From positions 23,527 to 87,526 of the forward strand of contig JANQRH010000006.1 of NCBI GenBank assembly GCA_028284625.1: DNA of 64,000 nucleotides, read 5' to 3'. The notes beneath the pieces were generated by a model. It did not search any database. It was not told the DNA's origin and saw only the letters and a program-made list of their open reading frames with translations. The translations under genes were made by a program, and so were the position numbers. Origin of the DNA: Afifellaceae bacterium. Lineage in GTDB: Bacteria > Pseudomonadota > Alphaproteobacteria > Rhizobiales > Afifellaceae. Numbering within the stretch: the stretch's first letter is position 1; each line of letters begins with the position of its first letter. Positions 36,791 through 47,278 of the stretch are shown here, piece by piece.

Positions 36791-36871
36791 ATGACGGACG
36801 TACAAGGCTGGATCGTAATCGCGCTCCTCGTGATTGTCGTGTTTTCGCAGTGGTACCTGCGCGTGCGGTAG
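36791..36871 (+). CDS. 26-residue single-helix membrane peptide, hypothetical
   Basis: ATG at 36791 with AGGGGACGAGG upstream, then 26 codons and TAG. The sequence is MTDVQGWIVIALLVIVVFSQ followed by WYLRVR: a short polar start, one hydrophobic helix (~residues 7-22) and a basic end, as in bacterial small membrane proteins with the N-terminus outside. It lies in a 470-base gap between hypE and the next gene. Conservation cannot be tested here. Confidence 0.45.
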   Translation: MTDVQGWIVIALLVIVVFSQWYLRVR

Positions 36872-37063
36872 CGCGGCCGACGCTTTCGCAGGTCAGCGCA
36901 ATTCCGCTGACGGTATAGTTTAGGACCAGACGTTCACTTCCCCGGCCGTCTTTGAGCCGCCCGGCAGCGTCGGCGCGGCGGCAATGGCATTGCGCCCCGA
37001 CATCGGTCAAAATGGCAGACGCTCACGATTTGTGCGTGATCACGAGCGGGGAGGCGTATCGTC

Positions 37064-37969
37064 ATGCTGTCGCAAGAGCAGAAACGGTTCTACGACGACA
37101 ACGGCTACTTATTGGTCGAGAACGCGGTCAGCGCAGATGAACTCGCGACGCTGCGCGGCATTGCCTACGACTTCATCGAGAAGTCGCGCAGCGTCACCGA
37201 GAGCAATGACGTTTACGACCTTGACGAAGGCCATAGCGCCGCCAATCCGCGCCTGACGCGGATCAAGCTGCCGCACCGGCAGCATCCCTATTTTTGGGAG
37301 TTTCTGAAGAACTCGCGGATCACTGAAGTCCTGACCGACCTTCTCGGGCCCGATACGATGCTGCAGACCAGCAAGCTGAACACCAAGGCGCCGGGGGGTG
37401 GAGCGGCGGTGGAGTGGCATCAGGACTGGGCGTTCTATCCGCACACCAACGATTCCATACTCGCCTTCGGCCTCATGCTGGAGGACGTCGACGAAGCGAA
37501 CGGTCCGCTGATGGTCATCCCCGGTTCACATAAGGGGCCGATCCTCAGCCACATGGCCGATGGCGTGTTCTGCGGCGCGGTCGATCCCGATGACCCGGCC
37601 TTTCAGTTGGACAAGGCGGTCACCCTGACCGGCAAGGCCGGCGACATGACCGTACACCATGCGCGCACGCTTCACGGCTCGGCGCCGAACAGAAGCGATC
37701 ACAGCCGGCTCATCTTGTTCTACGAATGCCACGCCGCCGACGCCTGGCCGCTTTTGGGTGCCACCTCCTACATTCATTCGCTGGGCCAGCGACTCCTGTG
37801 GCAGGATCTCAACGAGCGCCTGATCACCGGCCAGCTTTGCATGACGCCGCGTCTTGAGGCCGTTCCGGTTTCCATCCCGCTGCCGCCGCCGCCGGACGCA
37901 AGCTCAATCTTCAAGCAGCAAGCGTCGGGCGGCGCCAAAAGCGCGTTCGCGGATCAGGATGCGGGGTGA
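37064..37969 (+). CDS. Phytanoyl-CoA dioxygenase family protein
   Basis: 301 residues. Fe(II)/2-oxoglutarate-dependent oxygenase fold: the iron-binding HQD (EWHQDWAFYPHTND, ~126-139), the second His in HHARTLHGSAPNRS and the 2OG-binding Arg nearby (SRLILFYE). The family hydroxylates diverse small molecules and the substrate is not evident. It is a single gene between the hydrogenase locus and a palindromic repeat region. GGGAGG is upstream at a slightly long distance. Confidence 0.83.
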   Translation: MLSQEQKRFYDDNGYLLVENAVSADELATLRGIAYDFIEKSRSVTESNDVYDLDEGHSAANPRLTRIKLPHRQHPYFWEFLKNSRITEVLTDLLGPDTMLQTSKLNTKAPGGGAAVEWHQDWAFYPHTNDSILAFGLMLEDVDEANGPLMVIPGSHKGPILSHMADGVFCGAVDPDDPAFQLDKAVTLTGKAGDMTVHHARTLHGSAPNRSDHSRLILFYECHAADAWPLLGATSYIHSLGQRLLWQDLNERLITGQLCMTPRLEAVPVSIPLPPPPDASSIFKQQASGGAKSAFADQDAG

Positions 37970-37992
37970 GCGCGATCGCGGCAGGTACGGAT

Positions 37993-38152
37993 TAACCTCC
38001 CCCTTGAGGGGAGGTCGAAATTTGCGGAACGCAGTGAACGCTAATTTCGGGAGGGGGTGAGCGGGTCGATCAGCGGAGAAGTGTCGCTCACCCCTCCCCG
38101 AAATCGGATCGCGTGGCTCACCGATTTCGACCCTCCCTCAAGGGGAGGGTTA
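37993..38152. repeat. Inverted palindromic repeat pair of the CTCCCC..GGGGAG type
   Basis: TTAACCTCCCCCTTGAGGGG at the left (37993-38012) mirrors CCTCAAGGGGAGGGTTA at the right, each followed inward by TCGAAAT-type and GGGAGGGGTGAG-type blocks. The design is the same as the element at 8864-9126. It sits between the dioxygenase and aco genes, which converge, so the hairpins could also end transcription from both sides. Confidence 0.75.
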
Positions 38153-38171
38153 GGGCCGAGCGCAACTTGGC

Positions 38172-39281
38172 CTAACCCAGCGCGCTGATGGCAGCGTTCA
38201 CCTCCGCCGCTTTTTCCATGTGCGGAATGTGCCCTGCGCCGGCAAGGCGGATCACCTTGACGGAATCGGGAAGCCCGTCCGCATGGCCCGCCGCAAGGAT
38301 GCGGTCATCCTCGCCCCAGATCACTTGAACGGGCGCTGACACATCGCCAAGGCGATCGCGGATTTGGACACGCTGCGCACCGCCATCGAAGTTCGCATCG
38401 GCGATCGTGCGAAGCGCGGCCACGACGCCGTCCAGGCGTTTGAACTTGAGCACCTCCTCGACCATATCGGCCGTCACGAGGCTTGGATCGGCGACCAGCA
38501 TCTCGATGATCGGGCGAAGCTTGCGCGCACGGCTCTGTCCGATGAAGCCTTCGATGAAGTCCTGCGAAACATCCGACCCGAAACCGGCCGGCGCGATGAG
38601 GGTAAGCGCGCTGACGCGCTCAGGCGAGCTTGCTGCGATCGATGTCGCCACAGCACCGCCAAGCGAATGGCCGACGAGATGCGCCGATGTGATCTCCACA
38701 GCGTCCATATAGGCGGTTACGGCCGTTGCCAGCGTCGCCACCGCGCCGTCACCCACCGACTTCGTCGAGCCGCCATGGCCGGGGAGGTCGATGGCATGTA
38801 CCTGCCGTTCGGCGGCGAGCTCCGCCTGATTGAACATCCAGCCGTTGAGATCGGCGCCGAAGCCGTGGATGAGAATGACCGGCGCGCCGTCATCCGGGCC
38901 GGCCTTGAGCCGGCGGATCGCGCCGCTTGCTGTCTCCACCACCTCAGGCGCTGGCGCGCCGGCATCGTCCGTCTCTTCCGGAACGAAGTTCTCCAGAAAT
39001 TCCGTGACGAAGGCCTCGACCTCGCCGTCGGGCACGTCCGGTTCCGAAACGACGCCGAGAAGCGCCCCCACGGGCACGGTCTCGCCCTCCGACACCACCT
39101 GCTTGCGCAAGACGCCGCCGACAGGACTTTCGAAGACATTGGCGATCTTGGTCGTCTCAATGTCCATAATCTCCTGGCCGGGAGCGATTTCCGCGCCGAC
39201 CTCCACGGCCCAGCGGGCAAGCATGCCCTCATCCATGGCCAGGCCCCATTTGGGCATGGTGATGGGTTTGATCGACGACAC
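38172..39281 (-). CDS. acoC: Acetoin dehydrogenase E2-like protein: lipoyl domain plus alpha/beta-hydrolase
   Basis: 369 residues from the GTG at 39281, which has the strong AGGGAGGAC site; another GTG at 39362 overlaps the acoB stop. A lipoyl domain (ITMPKWGLAMDEGM at the start, lipoyl-Lys in DIETTKIAN, ~44) is followed by an alpha/beta-hydrolase fold with GHSLGGAVA, WGEDDRIL and AGHIPHM (Ser-Asp-His). This is the AcoC architecture, which lacks the usual acyltransferase domain. It is the third gene of the acoABC set. Confidence 0.86.
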   Translation of the reverse strand: MSSIKPITMPKWGLAMDEGMLARWAVEVGAEIAPGQEIMDIETTKIANVFESPVGGVLRKQVVSEGETVPVGALLGVVSEPDVPDGEVEAFVTEFLENFVPEETDDAGAPAPEVVETASGAIRRLKAGPDDGAPVILIHGFGADLNGWMFNQAELAAERQVHAIDLPGHGGSTKSVGDGAVATLATAVTAYMDAVEITSAHLVGHSLGGAVATSIAASSPERVSALTLIAPAGFGSDVSQDFIEGFIGQSRARKLRPIIEMLVADPSLVTADMVEEVLKFKRLDGVVAALRTIADANFDGGAQRVQIRDRLGDVSAPVQVIWGEDDRILAAGHADGLPDSVKVIRLAGAGHIPHMEKAAEVNAAISALG

Positions 39282-39358
39282 CGATGTCCTCCCTGTAGCC
39301 GCCACCGCATCGCCGGCATCGCCCCAGGGGGAGAAGCCGGCGTCCGGTCGCTCTTCAC

Positions 39359-40387
39359 TCACTCTGCGGCGGCCTTTTCGCCGTATTCGACGATCTCGGT
39401 CACCGCCGCTTCGATCTTGGCGACACTCGGGATATAGATGTCCTCAAGCGCCGGCGAGAACGGCACCGGCGCGTGCGGCGCGGTGACGAGCTTGATCGGC
39501 GCCTTCAGCGCACCGAAGGCTTCCTCCGCCACCAGCCCGGCGATGTCCGACGCCATGGAGCATCGCGGATGCGCTTCGTCGACGACCACGACGCGTCCCG
39601 TCTCCTCCGCCGTCTCCAGGATCGTCTCGCGATCGAGCGGCGAGGTGGTGCGCGGATCCACGACCGTGCACGTCACACCGTTCTTGGCGAGATTGTCGGC
39701 CGCCTCGTTGGCGAGGTTGACCATGCGCCCGAACGCAATGATCGTCACGTCATCGCCCTCGCGCGTGACATTGGCCTCGCCGAAGGCGATCGCGTAGGGC
39801 TCGTCGGGCACTTCCATCTCCATGTCGTACATGGCCTTGTGCTCGAAGAAGATCACCGGATCGTCGTCGCGGATCGCCTGCGTCAGAAGCCCCTTCGCCT
39901 CGTAGGCGTTCGAGGGCAGCGCCACCTTCAGCCCGGGGATATGCGTAAAGAGCGGATAGAGGCACTGCGAATGCTGCGAGGCGGCGCGGAAACCGGCGCC
40001 ATACATGGTGCGCACCACCATGGGCGTTACCGCTTTGCCACCGAACATGTAACGAAACTTGGCGGCCTGATTGAAGATCTGGTCGAAGCACACGCCCATG
40101 AAGTCGACGAACATCAACTCAGCTACCGGGCGTAGACCCGTCGCCGCAGCACCCGCCGCCGCGCCGACAAAGGCGCTTTCGGAGATCGGCGTATCGAGCA
40201 CGCGTTCGCGCCCGAACTCCGCCATCAGCCCCTTGGTGACGCCAAGCGGTCCGCCCCATGCATCATCCTCGCCCGGCGCGCCCAACCCGCCGGCAATATC
40301 CTCGCCCATGATGACGACACGGGGGTCGCGCCGCATCTCCTGAGTCAAGGCCTCCGCGATCGCCTGGCGATAGCTTTTCTTGCTCAT
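39359..40387 (-). CDS. acoB: 2-oxoacid/acetoin dehydrogenase E1 beta subunit
   Basis: 342 residues. Transketolase-like pyrimidine domain and C-terminal domain: VVIMGEDIAGGLGAPG, ISESAFVGAAAGAAATGLRP, YPLFTHIPGLKVALPSNAYE and DEAHPRCSMASDIA. It forms the E1 heterotetramer with acoA and decarboxylates the substrate using TPP. Twelve bases separate it from acoA. Acetoin as substrate follows from the AcoC-type E2; another short 2-oxo substrate is possible. Confidence 0.88.
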   Translation of the reverse strand: MSKKSYRQAIAEALTQEMRRDPRVVIMGEDIAGGLGAPGEDDAWGGPLGVTKGLMAEFGRERVLDTPISESAFVGAAAGAAATGLRPVAELMFVDFMGVCFDQIFNQAAKFRYMFGGKAVTPMVVRTMYGAGFRAASQHSQCLYPLFTHIPGLKVALPSNAYEAKGLLTQAIRDDDPVIFFEHKAMYDMEMEVPDEPYAIAFGEANVTREGDDVTIIAFGRMVNLANEAADNLAKNGVTCTVVDPRTTSPLDRETILETAEETGRVVVVDEAHPRCSMASDIAGLVAEEAFGALKAPIKLVTAPHAPVPFSPALEDIYIPSVAKIEAAVTEIVEYGEKAAAE

Positions 40388-40399
40388 GAGTCGTTTCCC

Positions 40400-41377
40400 C
40401 TAGTACGATACGTAGACGTCGGTTAGAAGGTCCGACTCCGTCGGCATGGCCGCATCTTTAGCGTTCGCCACACATCGGTCGATCTCGGTTTGGACGGCGC
40501 CGTCGATCTCATCAAGATCCGCACCGTTCAAGATGGCTGTCTCGGTGACCCGTTGGCGGAAGATCGTCAGCGGGTCCGATTCGGCTTTCAGTGCAGCAAC
40601 CTCATCGGCGGCGCGATAGGTCATGGCATCGCCTTCGAAATGGCCGTAATGCCGCGCGAGTTTCATGTGGACGAGGCTCGGCCCGCCGCCGGAGCGCGCC
40701 AGCTCGATTGCCTCGGCCGCCGTGTCAAAGACGGCGAAGAAATCGAAGCCGTCGACTTCGTGCGTCGCCAGACCGAAGCCCTTGCCGCGACCCACCTGGC
40801 TGCCGCCGACCGACCATGCCGACGCTGTAGATTCTGCGTAGCCATTATCCTCAACCACGAAGATAGCGGGCAGGTTCCACACCTTGGCGAGGTTGTAGCT
40901 TTCCAGCGTCGTGCCCTGGTTCGATCCGCCGTCGCCAACAAAACAAACTGCCACGCCGCCCGTTCCCAGCGTCTTCGCCGTCAGCGCTGCGCCGCAGATG
41001 AGCGGCGCGCCGGCGCCGACGATTCCATTGGCGCCGAGCATGCCCTTCGACAAATCGGCAATGTGCATGGAGCCGCCTTTGCCGCCGCACAGCCCGTCTT
41101 TGCGGCCGAAAATCTCGTGCATCATGCCTTCCACGTCGCAGCCCTTGGCGATGGAATGGCCGTGGCCGCGGTGGGTGGAGGCGATCGCATCACGATCGTC
41201 GAGGTGCATACAGAAACCGACCGCCGACGCTTCCTCGCCGGCGTAAAGATGCACAAATCCGGGAATGTTCCCGGCGGAGAACTCTTCGTGAACCTTGTCC
41301 TCGAAGTCGCGAATCGTGCGCATGCGACGATAGGCGACGAGCAGTTCTTCGCGCGACAATTGAAGGCCGCTTGCCAT
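40400..41377 (-). CDS. acoA: 2-oxoacid/acetoin dehydrogenase E1 alpha subunit
   Basis: 325 residues. TPP-binding motif: GDGGSNQGTTLESYNLAKVW ending in NLPAIFVVEDNGY (GDG-x(~24)-N). RMRTIRDFEDKVHEEFSAG and ASTHRGHGHSIAKG are typical of E1 alpha. First gene of acoABC. No dihydrolipoyl dehydrogenase (E3) is present in the window, so E3 would have to come from elsewhere in the genome. Confidence 0.88.
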   Translation of the reverse strand: MASGLQLSREELLVAYRRMRTIRDFEDKVHEEFSAGNIPGFVHLYAGEEASAVGFCMHLDDRDAIASTHRGHGHSIAKGCDVEGMMHEIFGRKDGLCGGKGGSMHIADLSKGMLGANGIVGAGAPLICGAALTAKTLGTGGVAVCFVGDGGSNQGTTLESYNLAKVWNLPAIFVVEDNGYAESTASAWSVGGSQVGRGKGFGLATHEVDGFDFFAVFDTAAEAIELARSGGGPSLVHMKLARHYGHFEGDAMTYRAADEVAALKAESDPLTIFRQRVTETAILNGADLDEIDGAVQTEIDRCVANAKDAAMPTESDLLTDVYVSY

Positions 41378-41592
41378 TCCCTTCCCTCCCTAAAGCACCG
41401 CATTTGTAATGGCGCTGACTGAGCTGTCGGCGGGATGATGCTTTGGCGGGGACGGCTTGGCAAGCGAGCCGGGTGCCTCCAATGAATTTTTTACGCACGT
41501 GGCCTTTGCGCTCGTCCCGTGCAATCATGGCTTGACTGCCCAAGAGCACCAAAGCAACTTGCGCGGCGAGAAATCAGCCTAGGGGAAGAAGA

Positions 41593-42654
<1,062 letters not shown>

Positions 42655-42692
42655 ACGTCGGCCGATCGCGTCGACTGCATTTGACGTGACAC

Positions 42693-43247
42693 ATGGCCGA
42701 CCTCTACCAAGTCGCGCTTGACGAGATCGGCGCTGCAACAAGCGGCCTTGACGACGCATCGGTCAATGCGCTGTGCCGTCAGCTCAATGAAGCAGGTCGC
42801 ATCGTCGTTTATGGCTGCGGCCGCGAGGCGCTTCAGGTTCGCGGCTTCGCCATGCGGCTCTTTCATCTCGGCATGAATGTCGCTGTGGTCGGCGACATGA
42901 CTTGCCCGCCGGTCGGGCCGGGCGATGTCTTCCTGGCGAGCTCCGGCCCCGGCGAGCTTTCTACTGTGCTCGCCTTGATGGGCGAGGCGAGGGCGGCCGG
43001 CGCGCGCACCATCGTGTTGACGGCGGAGGCAGACGGAAGTGCCGCACGGGCGGCCGACGATGTGCTCCTCGTTCCGGCGCAGACCATGGCCTCGGACCAG
43101 ACGCCCGACGCACAGGCCGTGCTCCCCATGGGTTCCGTCTATGAAGGTGCGTTGTTCGTGCTCTTTGAAGTGATGGTGCTGAAGCTCAGGACGCTCCGCG
43201 GCACAACGCCTGACGCCATGCGTGCCCGGCACACCAACCTGGAATAG
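42693..43247 (+). CDS. SIS-domain isomerase, 6-phospho-3-hexuloisomerase-like
   Basis: 184 residues, one SIS domain: GRIVVYGCGREALQVRGFAM, HLGMNVAVVGDMTCPPVGPGD and LASSGPGELSTVLALMGEAR. The length and layout match HxlB/PHI-like proteins, which interconvert ketohexose 6-phosphates. The usual partner 3-hexulose-6-phosphate synthase is not in the window, so a role in some other sugar-phosphate isomerisation in the nearby ABC cluster is more likely. Confidence 0.75.
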   Translation: MADLYQVALDEIGAATSGLDDASVNALCRQLNEAGRIVVYGCGREALQVRGFAMRLFHLGMNVAVVGDMTCPPVGPGDVFLASSGPGELSTVLALMGEARAAGARTIVLTAEADGSAARAADDVLLVPAQTMASDQTPDAQAVLPMGSVYEGALFVLFEVMVLKLRTLRGTTPDAMRARHTNLE

Positions 43248-43271
43248 AGGTCAGCCCACCGCGCTAGCCGC

Positions 43272-44228
43272 CTACTTCACGGCGCCGGCGGTCATTCCCT
43301 TGATGATGTAGCGCTCCAGCGCGATGGCGACGATGATCAGCGGCATGATCGCTGCCGTCGACAGCGCCGCCATTGCCCACCAATTGATGCCCTGCGAGCC
43401 GGTTTGGCTCGCCACCATGACCGGCAATGTCTTGGCGTCGGTGGAGGTGAGCAGCGCGGCGAAGAAATATTCGTTCCAGCACAGCACCAGCGACAGGATG
43501 AAGGCCGCTACCATGCCCGGCGCCGCGATCGGCAGGATGATGCGCAGGAACGCGCCCCACACCGACAGGCCGTCGACCAGCGCCGCTTCCTCAAGCTCTA
43601 CGGGTATGGCGCTGAACTGGTCGCGCATGATCCAGATGACGATCGGCAGCACCGTCAGCGTGTAGAGCAGGATAAGTCCAATGCGGGAATCGAGCAGCGC
43701 CAGTTCTTTATAGAGAACCAGGAAGGGAAGGGCGAGCACGACCGGCGGCAGGATGAGCTGCGACAGGAAGAAGAAAGAGATGTCCTGATTCTTCATCGGC
43801 CCGAACCGATAGGAGAAGCGCGACAGCCCGTAGGCCGCCAGCGAGCCCAACGTCACAGCAAGGAACGATGCCGACAGCGAGGTGACTGCGCTGTTGGTGA
43901 AACGCTTGAGGAACTCATCGCGCACGGTGGAGACTTCGCCGAGCCGATCGGGCGAAAGCCCGAGCGACCGCCAGCCGAGCCATTGCGGCGTGTAGTCGAA
44001 GAACGGGATGAGGTGACCGCGCATCACGTCAGGCGCTATCTTGAATGAGGTCGTCACGGTCCAATAGATCGGGAACAGGCAGATCACTGCCCATAGGATC
44101 AGCGTGCCGTAGATCAAGACGCGACCGGCCGCGTAGCGCAGTCGCCGCGCCGGGCTCTTGGTCGGGTCGGCCTCTGCCGTCCCCGTCGACGTGACCGCTT
44201 GCCGGCGCATCGTGTCGGTCGCCGCCAT
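43272..44228 (-). CDS. Carbohydrate ABC transporter permease
   Basis: 318 residues, six membrane helices expected. The EAA loop (EEAALVDGLSVWGAFLRIIL) that docks on the ATPase is clear. An extra cytoplasmic N-terminus (~35 residues) and a periplasmic stretch of ~60 residues follow the first helix. It is separated from the other permease by one base, so cotranslated. Confidence 0.9.
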   Translation of the reverse strand: MAATDTMRRQAVTSTGTAEADPTKSPARRLRYAAGRVLIYGTLILWAVICLFPIYWTVTTSFKIAPDVMRGHLIPFFDYTPQWLGWRSLGLSPDRLGEVSTVRDEFLKRFTNSAVTSLSASFLAVTLGSLAAYGLSRFSYRFGPMKNQDISFFFLSQLILPPVVLALPFLVLYKELALLDSRIGLILLYTLTVLPIVIWIMRDQFSAIPVELEEAALVDGLSVWGAFLRIILPIAAPGMVAAFILSLVLCWNEYFFAALLTSTDAKTLPVMVASQTGSQGINWWAMAALSTAAIMPLIIVAIALERYIIKGMTAGAVK

Positions 44229-44229
44229 G

Positions 44230-45360
44230 TCAGGGCGCTCCTTGGTCCTGTCGGCGCATTACACGCCCGATCACATTGAGCAGCACCAGCATGAAGATGA
44301 CGATCAGCACCAGATAGACCATGGCGAGCAGCGTGCCGTAGCCGACATTGGAGCGGTCGCGATATTCGCGGAAGATGAAGCTCGTCACCGAATCGGTGCC
44401 GCCGCCGGGGCCGCCGGCGGTTACGTTGATGATGATGTCGGCGAGCTTCAGCTTGAAGATGATGCGAATGAGCAGCGCCGTCACCGACACCGGCAGCATC
44501 AGCGGAAATGTGATTCTCCAGAACGTCTGCCAGGCGCTGGCGCCGTCGACCTTGGCTGCCTCCAAAATGTCTTTTGGCAGCGCCTGAAGTCCGGCCAGGA
44601 GCATGATCATCATGAACGGGATGAAGGTCCACGCATCCATGATCATGATGGTTGCCCGGGCGATCTCAGGATTGGAGAAGAACGCCGGTTGCTCCCAGCC
44701 CAGGAACCGCGCCAGGTTGGCGAGCGGGCCAAAGCGCACTTCCATCATGGATTTGCCGACCATCCAGCTCACCGCCACGGGCGACAGCATCAACGGCAGC
44801 AGGAAGACGACGCGGAAGAACTTCCGCGCTCGAATCTCAGCGCTCAGAAGCAGCGCCAGGCCGAAGGCGATGGCATACTCCGCCGACACCGCCACGACGT
44901 AGTAGACCATGTTCTTGAGGGCGTTCCAGTAGAACGGATCGCCCCACATCTGGCGTATGTTGTCGAGGCCGTTGAAGCTGCGGCCTTCAAGCGAGGACAG
45001 GTTCCAGTTGCTGAACGAAAGCGTCAGTCCGAAGAGCAGCGGGAACACCACCATGGACGCGACGAACAAGGCGGCGGGAAGAACGAACAGCGCCCGCTTA
45101 CCCAGCTCGCCACGCATCAACACCTGCGCGACGCCAAGCGCGATCCCCCACACAACGAACATGTAGAGCACCGGCCGCCAGTTCTGGAAGCCGATGTCGG
45201 TGGCGCCCGCGCGAAAGAGCGCCTGCAGCACGAACAGGCCCACCAGAAAGGCTGACACCGCAATCAGTAGCCAGCGGCCGGTGCGCTTGCGCGATTCCGG
45301 CAGGTCGTCAGCGCCGACGATGTGGAGCTGATCGCCTTCCTTGGTTATGGCTGCTGGCAT
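44230..45360 (-). CDS. Sugar ABC transporter permease
   Basis: About 376 residues from the ATG at 45360; a TTG at 45411 would add 17. The EAA loop is LEAAKVDGASAWQTFWRITF. The protein is longer than usual, with two extra N-terminal helices. Together with the next permease and the binding protein at 45468 it makes the membrane part of a CUT1-type importer. Confidence 0.87.
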   Translation of the reverse strand: MPAAITKEGDQLHIVGADDLPESRKRTGRWLLIAVSAFLVGLFVLQALFRAGATDIGFQNWRPVLYMFVVWGIALGVAQVLMRGELGKRALFVLPAALFVASMVVFPLLFGLTLSFSNWNLSSLEGRSFNGLDNIRQMWGDPFYWNALKNMVYYVVAVSAEYAIAFGLALLLSAEIRARKFFRVVFLLPLMLSPVAVSWMVGKSMMEVRFGPLANLARFLGWEQPAFFSNPEIARATIMIMDAWTFIPFMMIMLLAGLQALPKDILEAAKVDGASAWQTFWRITFPLMLPVSVTALLIRIIFKLKLADIIINVTAGGPGGGTDSVTSFIFREYRDRSNVGYGTLLAMVYLVLIVIFMLVLLNVIGRVMRRQDQGAP

Positions 45361-45428
45361 TCGGTACCGGATATTGCGGCGAGCAGCGTCGCCGGTCGTT
45401 GGCGCCGGCAACTGCCCCCGATTATGCA

Positions 45429-45455
45429 GCGGCCCCGCGAATTAAGCGGGGCCGC
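45429..45455 (-). other. Strong hairpin between binding protein and permease genes
   Basis: GCGGCCCCGC and GCGGGGCCGC form a 10-bp stem around a 7-base loop just after the binding protein stop, with no T-run. Such hairpins often protect the binding-protein mRNA so that it is made in excess over the permeases. Confidence 0.55.
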
Positions 45456-45467
45456 CAGTTTACGTCC

Positions 45468-47108
45468 TCACATTCCCAACGAGGCTTTGTAGAGCTTGAT
45501 CTGGCTCTCGCGGCCGATCTGGTCGGTGATCTTCTCCCACGCCGCGGCAATCGCGTCGGCGGTCTCCTGGGCCCCGGCATATTGGCCGGCATAGCCCTTG
45601 GCCAGCTCGTCCTCAGCAACCGAGTAGTACTGGAAGATGCCGGGGATGCGCGGTTCGATCGCTGCGTTCGGGTGGTTGTAGCTGTCGCGGTTCGATCCGA
45701 GATAATCTTCGATGAAGTCCCGGTCGTATCCGGCCGCTTCCCACTCATCAAACTGGAAGTGCGAGTTGCGGTATGGCTGGAAGCCCGACGGATAGGCCGA
45801 GGCCCAAAGCGACAGGTCCTTCCCGCCCAAATGCGCGGCGGCCGACCACGCGGCCTTGCGCTTCAGCGAGTCGCCTTCGACGCGGTTGGTCACGTAGACG
45901 CCCCAGCCGATATAGGCCATGTTCGGGGCTTCGTTGTAGGTCTCTTCCCACGCGCCGGTCTGACTGTTGTAGACGCGGTTGGCGCCCGGATTGATGCCGA
46001 AGCCGACCACGTCGCCCACCACCGAAGTGTCGGACGTGCGCGCGTTGGAGCCAACATCGCCCCACCACATCAGCATCGAGCCGGTGCCGGCCAGGAACTG
46101 CTGGAAGGCGGTCGTACCCGGGTCGGCGTTGATCTGGTCGGCAGGGTAGCTGCCCTCAGCGGCGATCAGGTCGAGCACATCCTGGATAGCCTGTACCCAT
46201 CCGGGATTGTTGACGCGCGGCTTCATAGTGTCGGGATCGAACAGCCACGCCGGATCGTCGGGATGCTTGGCATAGGCTGCCGCGCGGTTTTCTAGGAAGT
46301 AGAAACCGAAGCCGCCCCAACCCTTCAGCGGGTCCAAGTAGCCGTGTGCGGGCAGGCCGGTGAGCGGGTCGGTCTTGCCGATCAGCTCCTTGGAGATGGC
46401 GTTGACCTCTTCCCAGCTCGTCGGCGGCTCGGCGCGTCCGGTGATCGACCCGTCGCCGAAATAGTCGGTGCGGTAGGCAAAGGTATGGCAGTCGCCGTCA
46501 ATCGTGATGCGGTAGGGCTTGCCGTCCCAGGTGCCGACCGGCGCCTGCAGGTAGCCAACGAGATCGTCCGCGTCGATCAGCCCCGGCACCCAGTCCGGCA
46601 TCTCGTTGAGCAGGCCCTTGCCGGCCGTGTCGCCCTCGAACGGCGCGCCCATTTCGATGATGTCGAAGTCGACTGTGCCGGTGGCGATCGACTGCTGCAG
46701 GCGCGGATTGTAGTCGGCCTGGGCGAGGTCGATCCAGTTGATGGTGGCGCCGGTATAGGCCTCCCACGGCTTCAGAAAGCCGCGGAACAGGAAGTTGTGG
46801 AGGTTCTGGTTGTTCAGCCCCATGAAGGTGAGTTCCACACCGTTGAACTCGCCTTCCTGCACGGTCTCCTTGGTGCCGCCCAGGCAAAGCTCGCCGACCT
46901 TCTGCCACTCCGCGTCGCCGGGAGAACCCTGCCCGACGCCAGGAATCTTCAGGATCTGCGCGCGCAGGCTGTCCTGCGCAAAAGCGCTTGAAAGCGATCC
47001 CAGCGTTCCGGTTGCGCCCAAGGCCGCGGCGCCTGCCGCTGCCCCCTTCAAGACATTGCGGCGGCTGGCCTGCATGGCCATGAGCCGGTTGTAGATCTCT
47101 GTTTTCAT
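45468..47108 (-). CDS. Extracellular sugar-binding protein, twin-arginine signal
   Basis: 546 residues. The signal starts ASRRNVLKGAAAGAAALGA, with a twin-arginine motif, then SSAFAQD as the cleavage region, so it is exported folded to the periplasm. The rest is a family 1 sugar-binding fold (NFLFRGFLKPWEAYTGATIN, then GLNEMPDWVPGLIDADDLVG). Unusually long for the family (about 430 typical). Ligand unknown. Confidence 0.87.
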   Translation of the reverse strand: MKTEIYNRLMAMQASRRNVLKGAAAGAAALGATGTLGSLSSAFAQDSLRAQILKIPGVGQGSPGDAEWQKVGELCLGGTKETVQEGEFNGVELTFMGLNNQNLHNFLFRGFLKPWEAYTGATINWIDLAQADYNPRLQQSIATGTVDFDIIEMGAPFEGDTAGKGLLNEMPDWVPGLIDADDLVGYLQAPVGTWDGKPYRITIDGDCHTFAYRTDYFGDGSITGRAEPPTSWEEVNAISKELIGKTDPLTGLPAHGYLDPLKGWGGFGFYFLENRAAAYAKHPDDPAWLFDPDTMKPRVNNPGWVQAIQDVLDLIAAEGSYPADQINADPGTTAFQQFLAGTGSMLMWWGDVGSNARTSDTSVVGDVVGFGINPGANRVYNSQTGAWEETYNEAPNMAYIGWGVYVTNRVEGDSLKRKAAWSAAAHLGGKDLSLWASAYPSGFQPYRNSHFQFDEWEAAGYDRDFIEDYLGSNRDSYNHPNAAIEPRIPGIFQYYSVAEDELAKGYAGQYAGAQETADAIAAAWEKITDQIGRESQIKLYKASLGM

Positions 47109-47278
47109 TGCGTCCTCCCGATCTGGACACTGTTTGGCCCAGTTGTTTGGTCCTGCCGGCTTAATCGCCGTTCAAACGCCGGTAAAGCGTAGGTGACGAA
47201 GTGCCGAGAGATGCAAATCAGTAGGCGTTGGGGCTATTTGGTGTCAACAAAGCGCCCTGAGAAACGCCGGGAGGTGGG

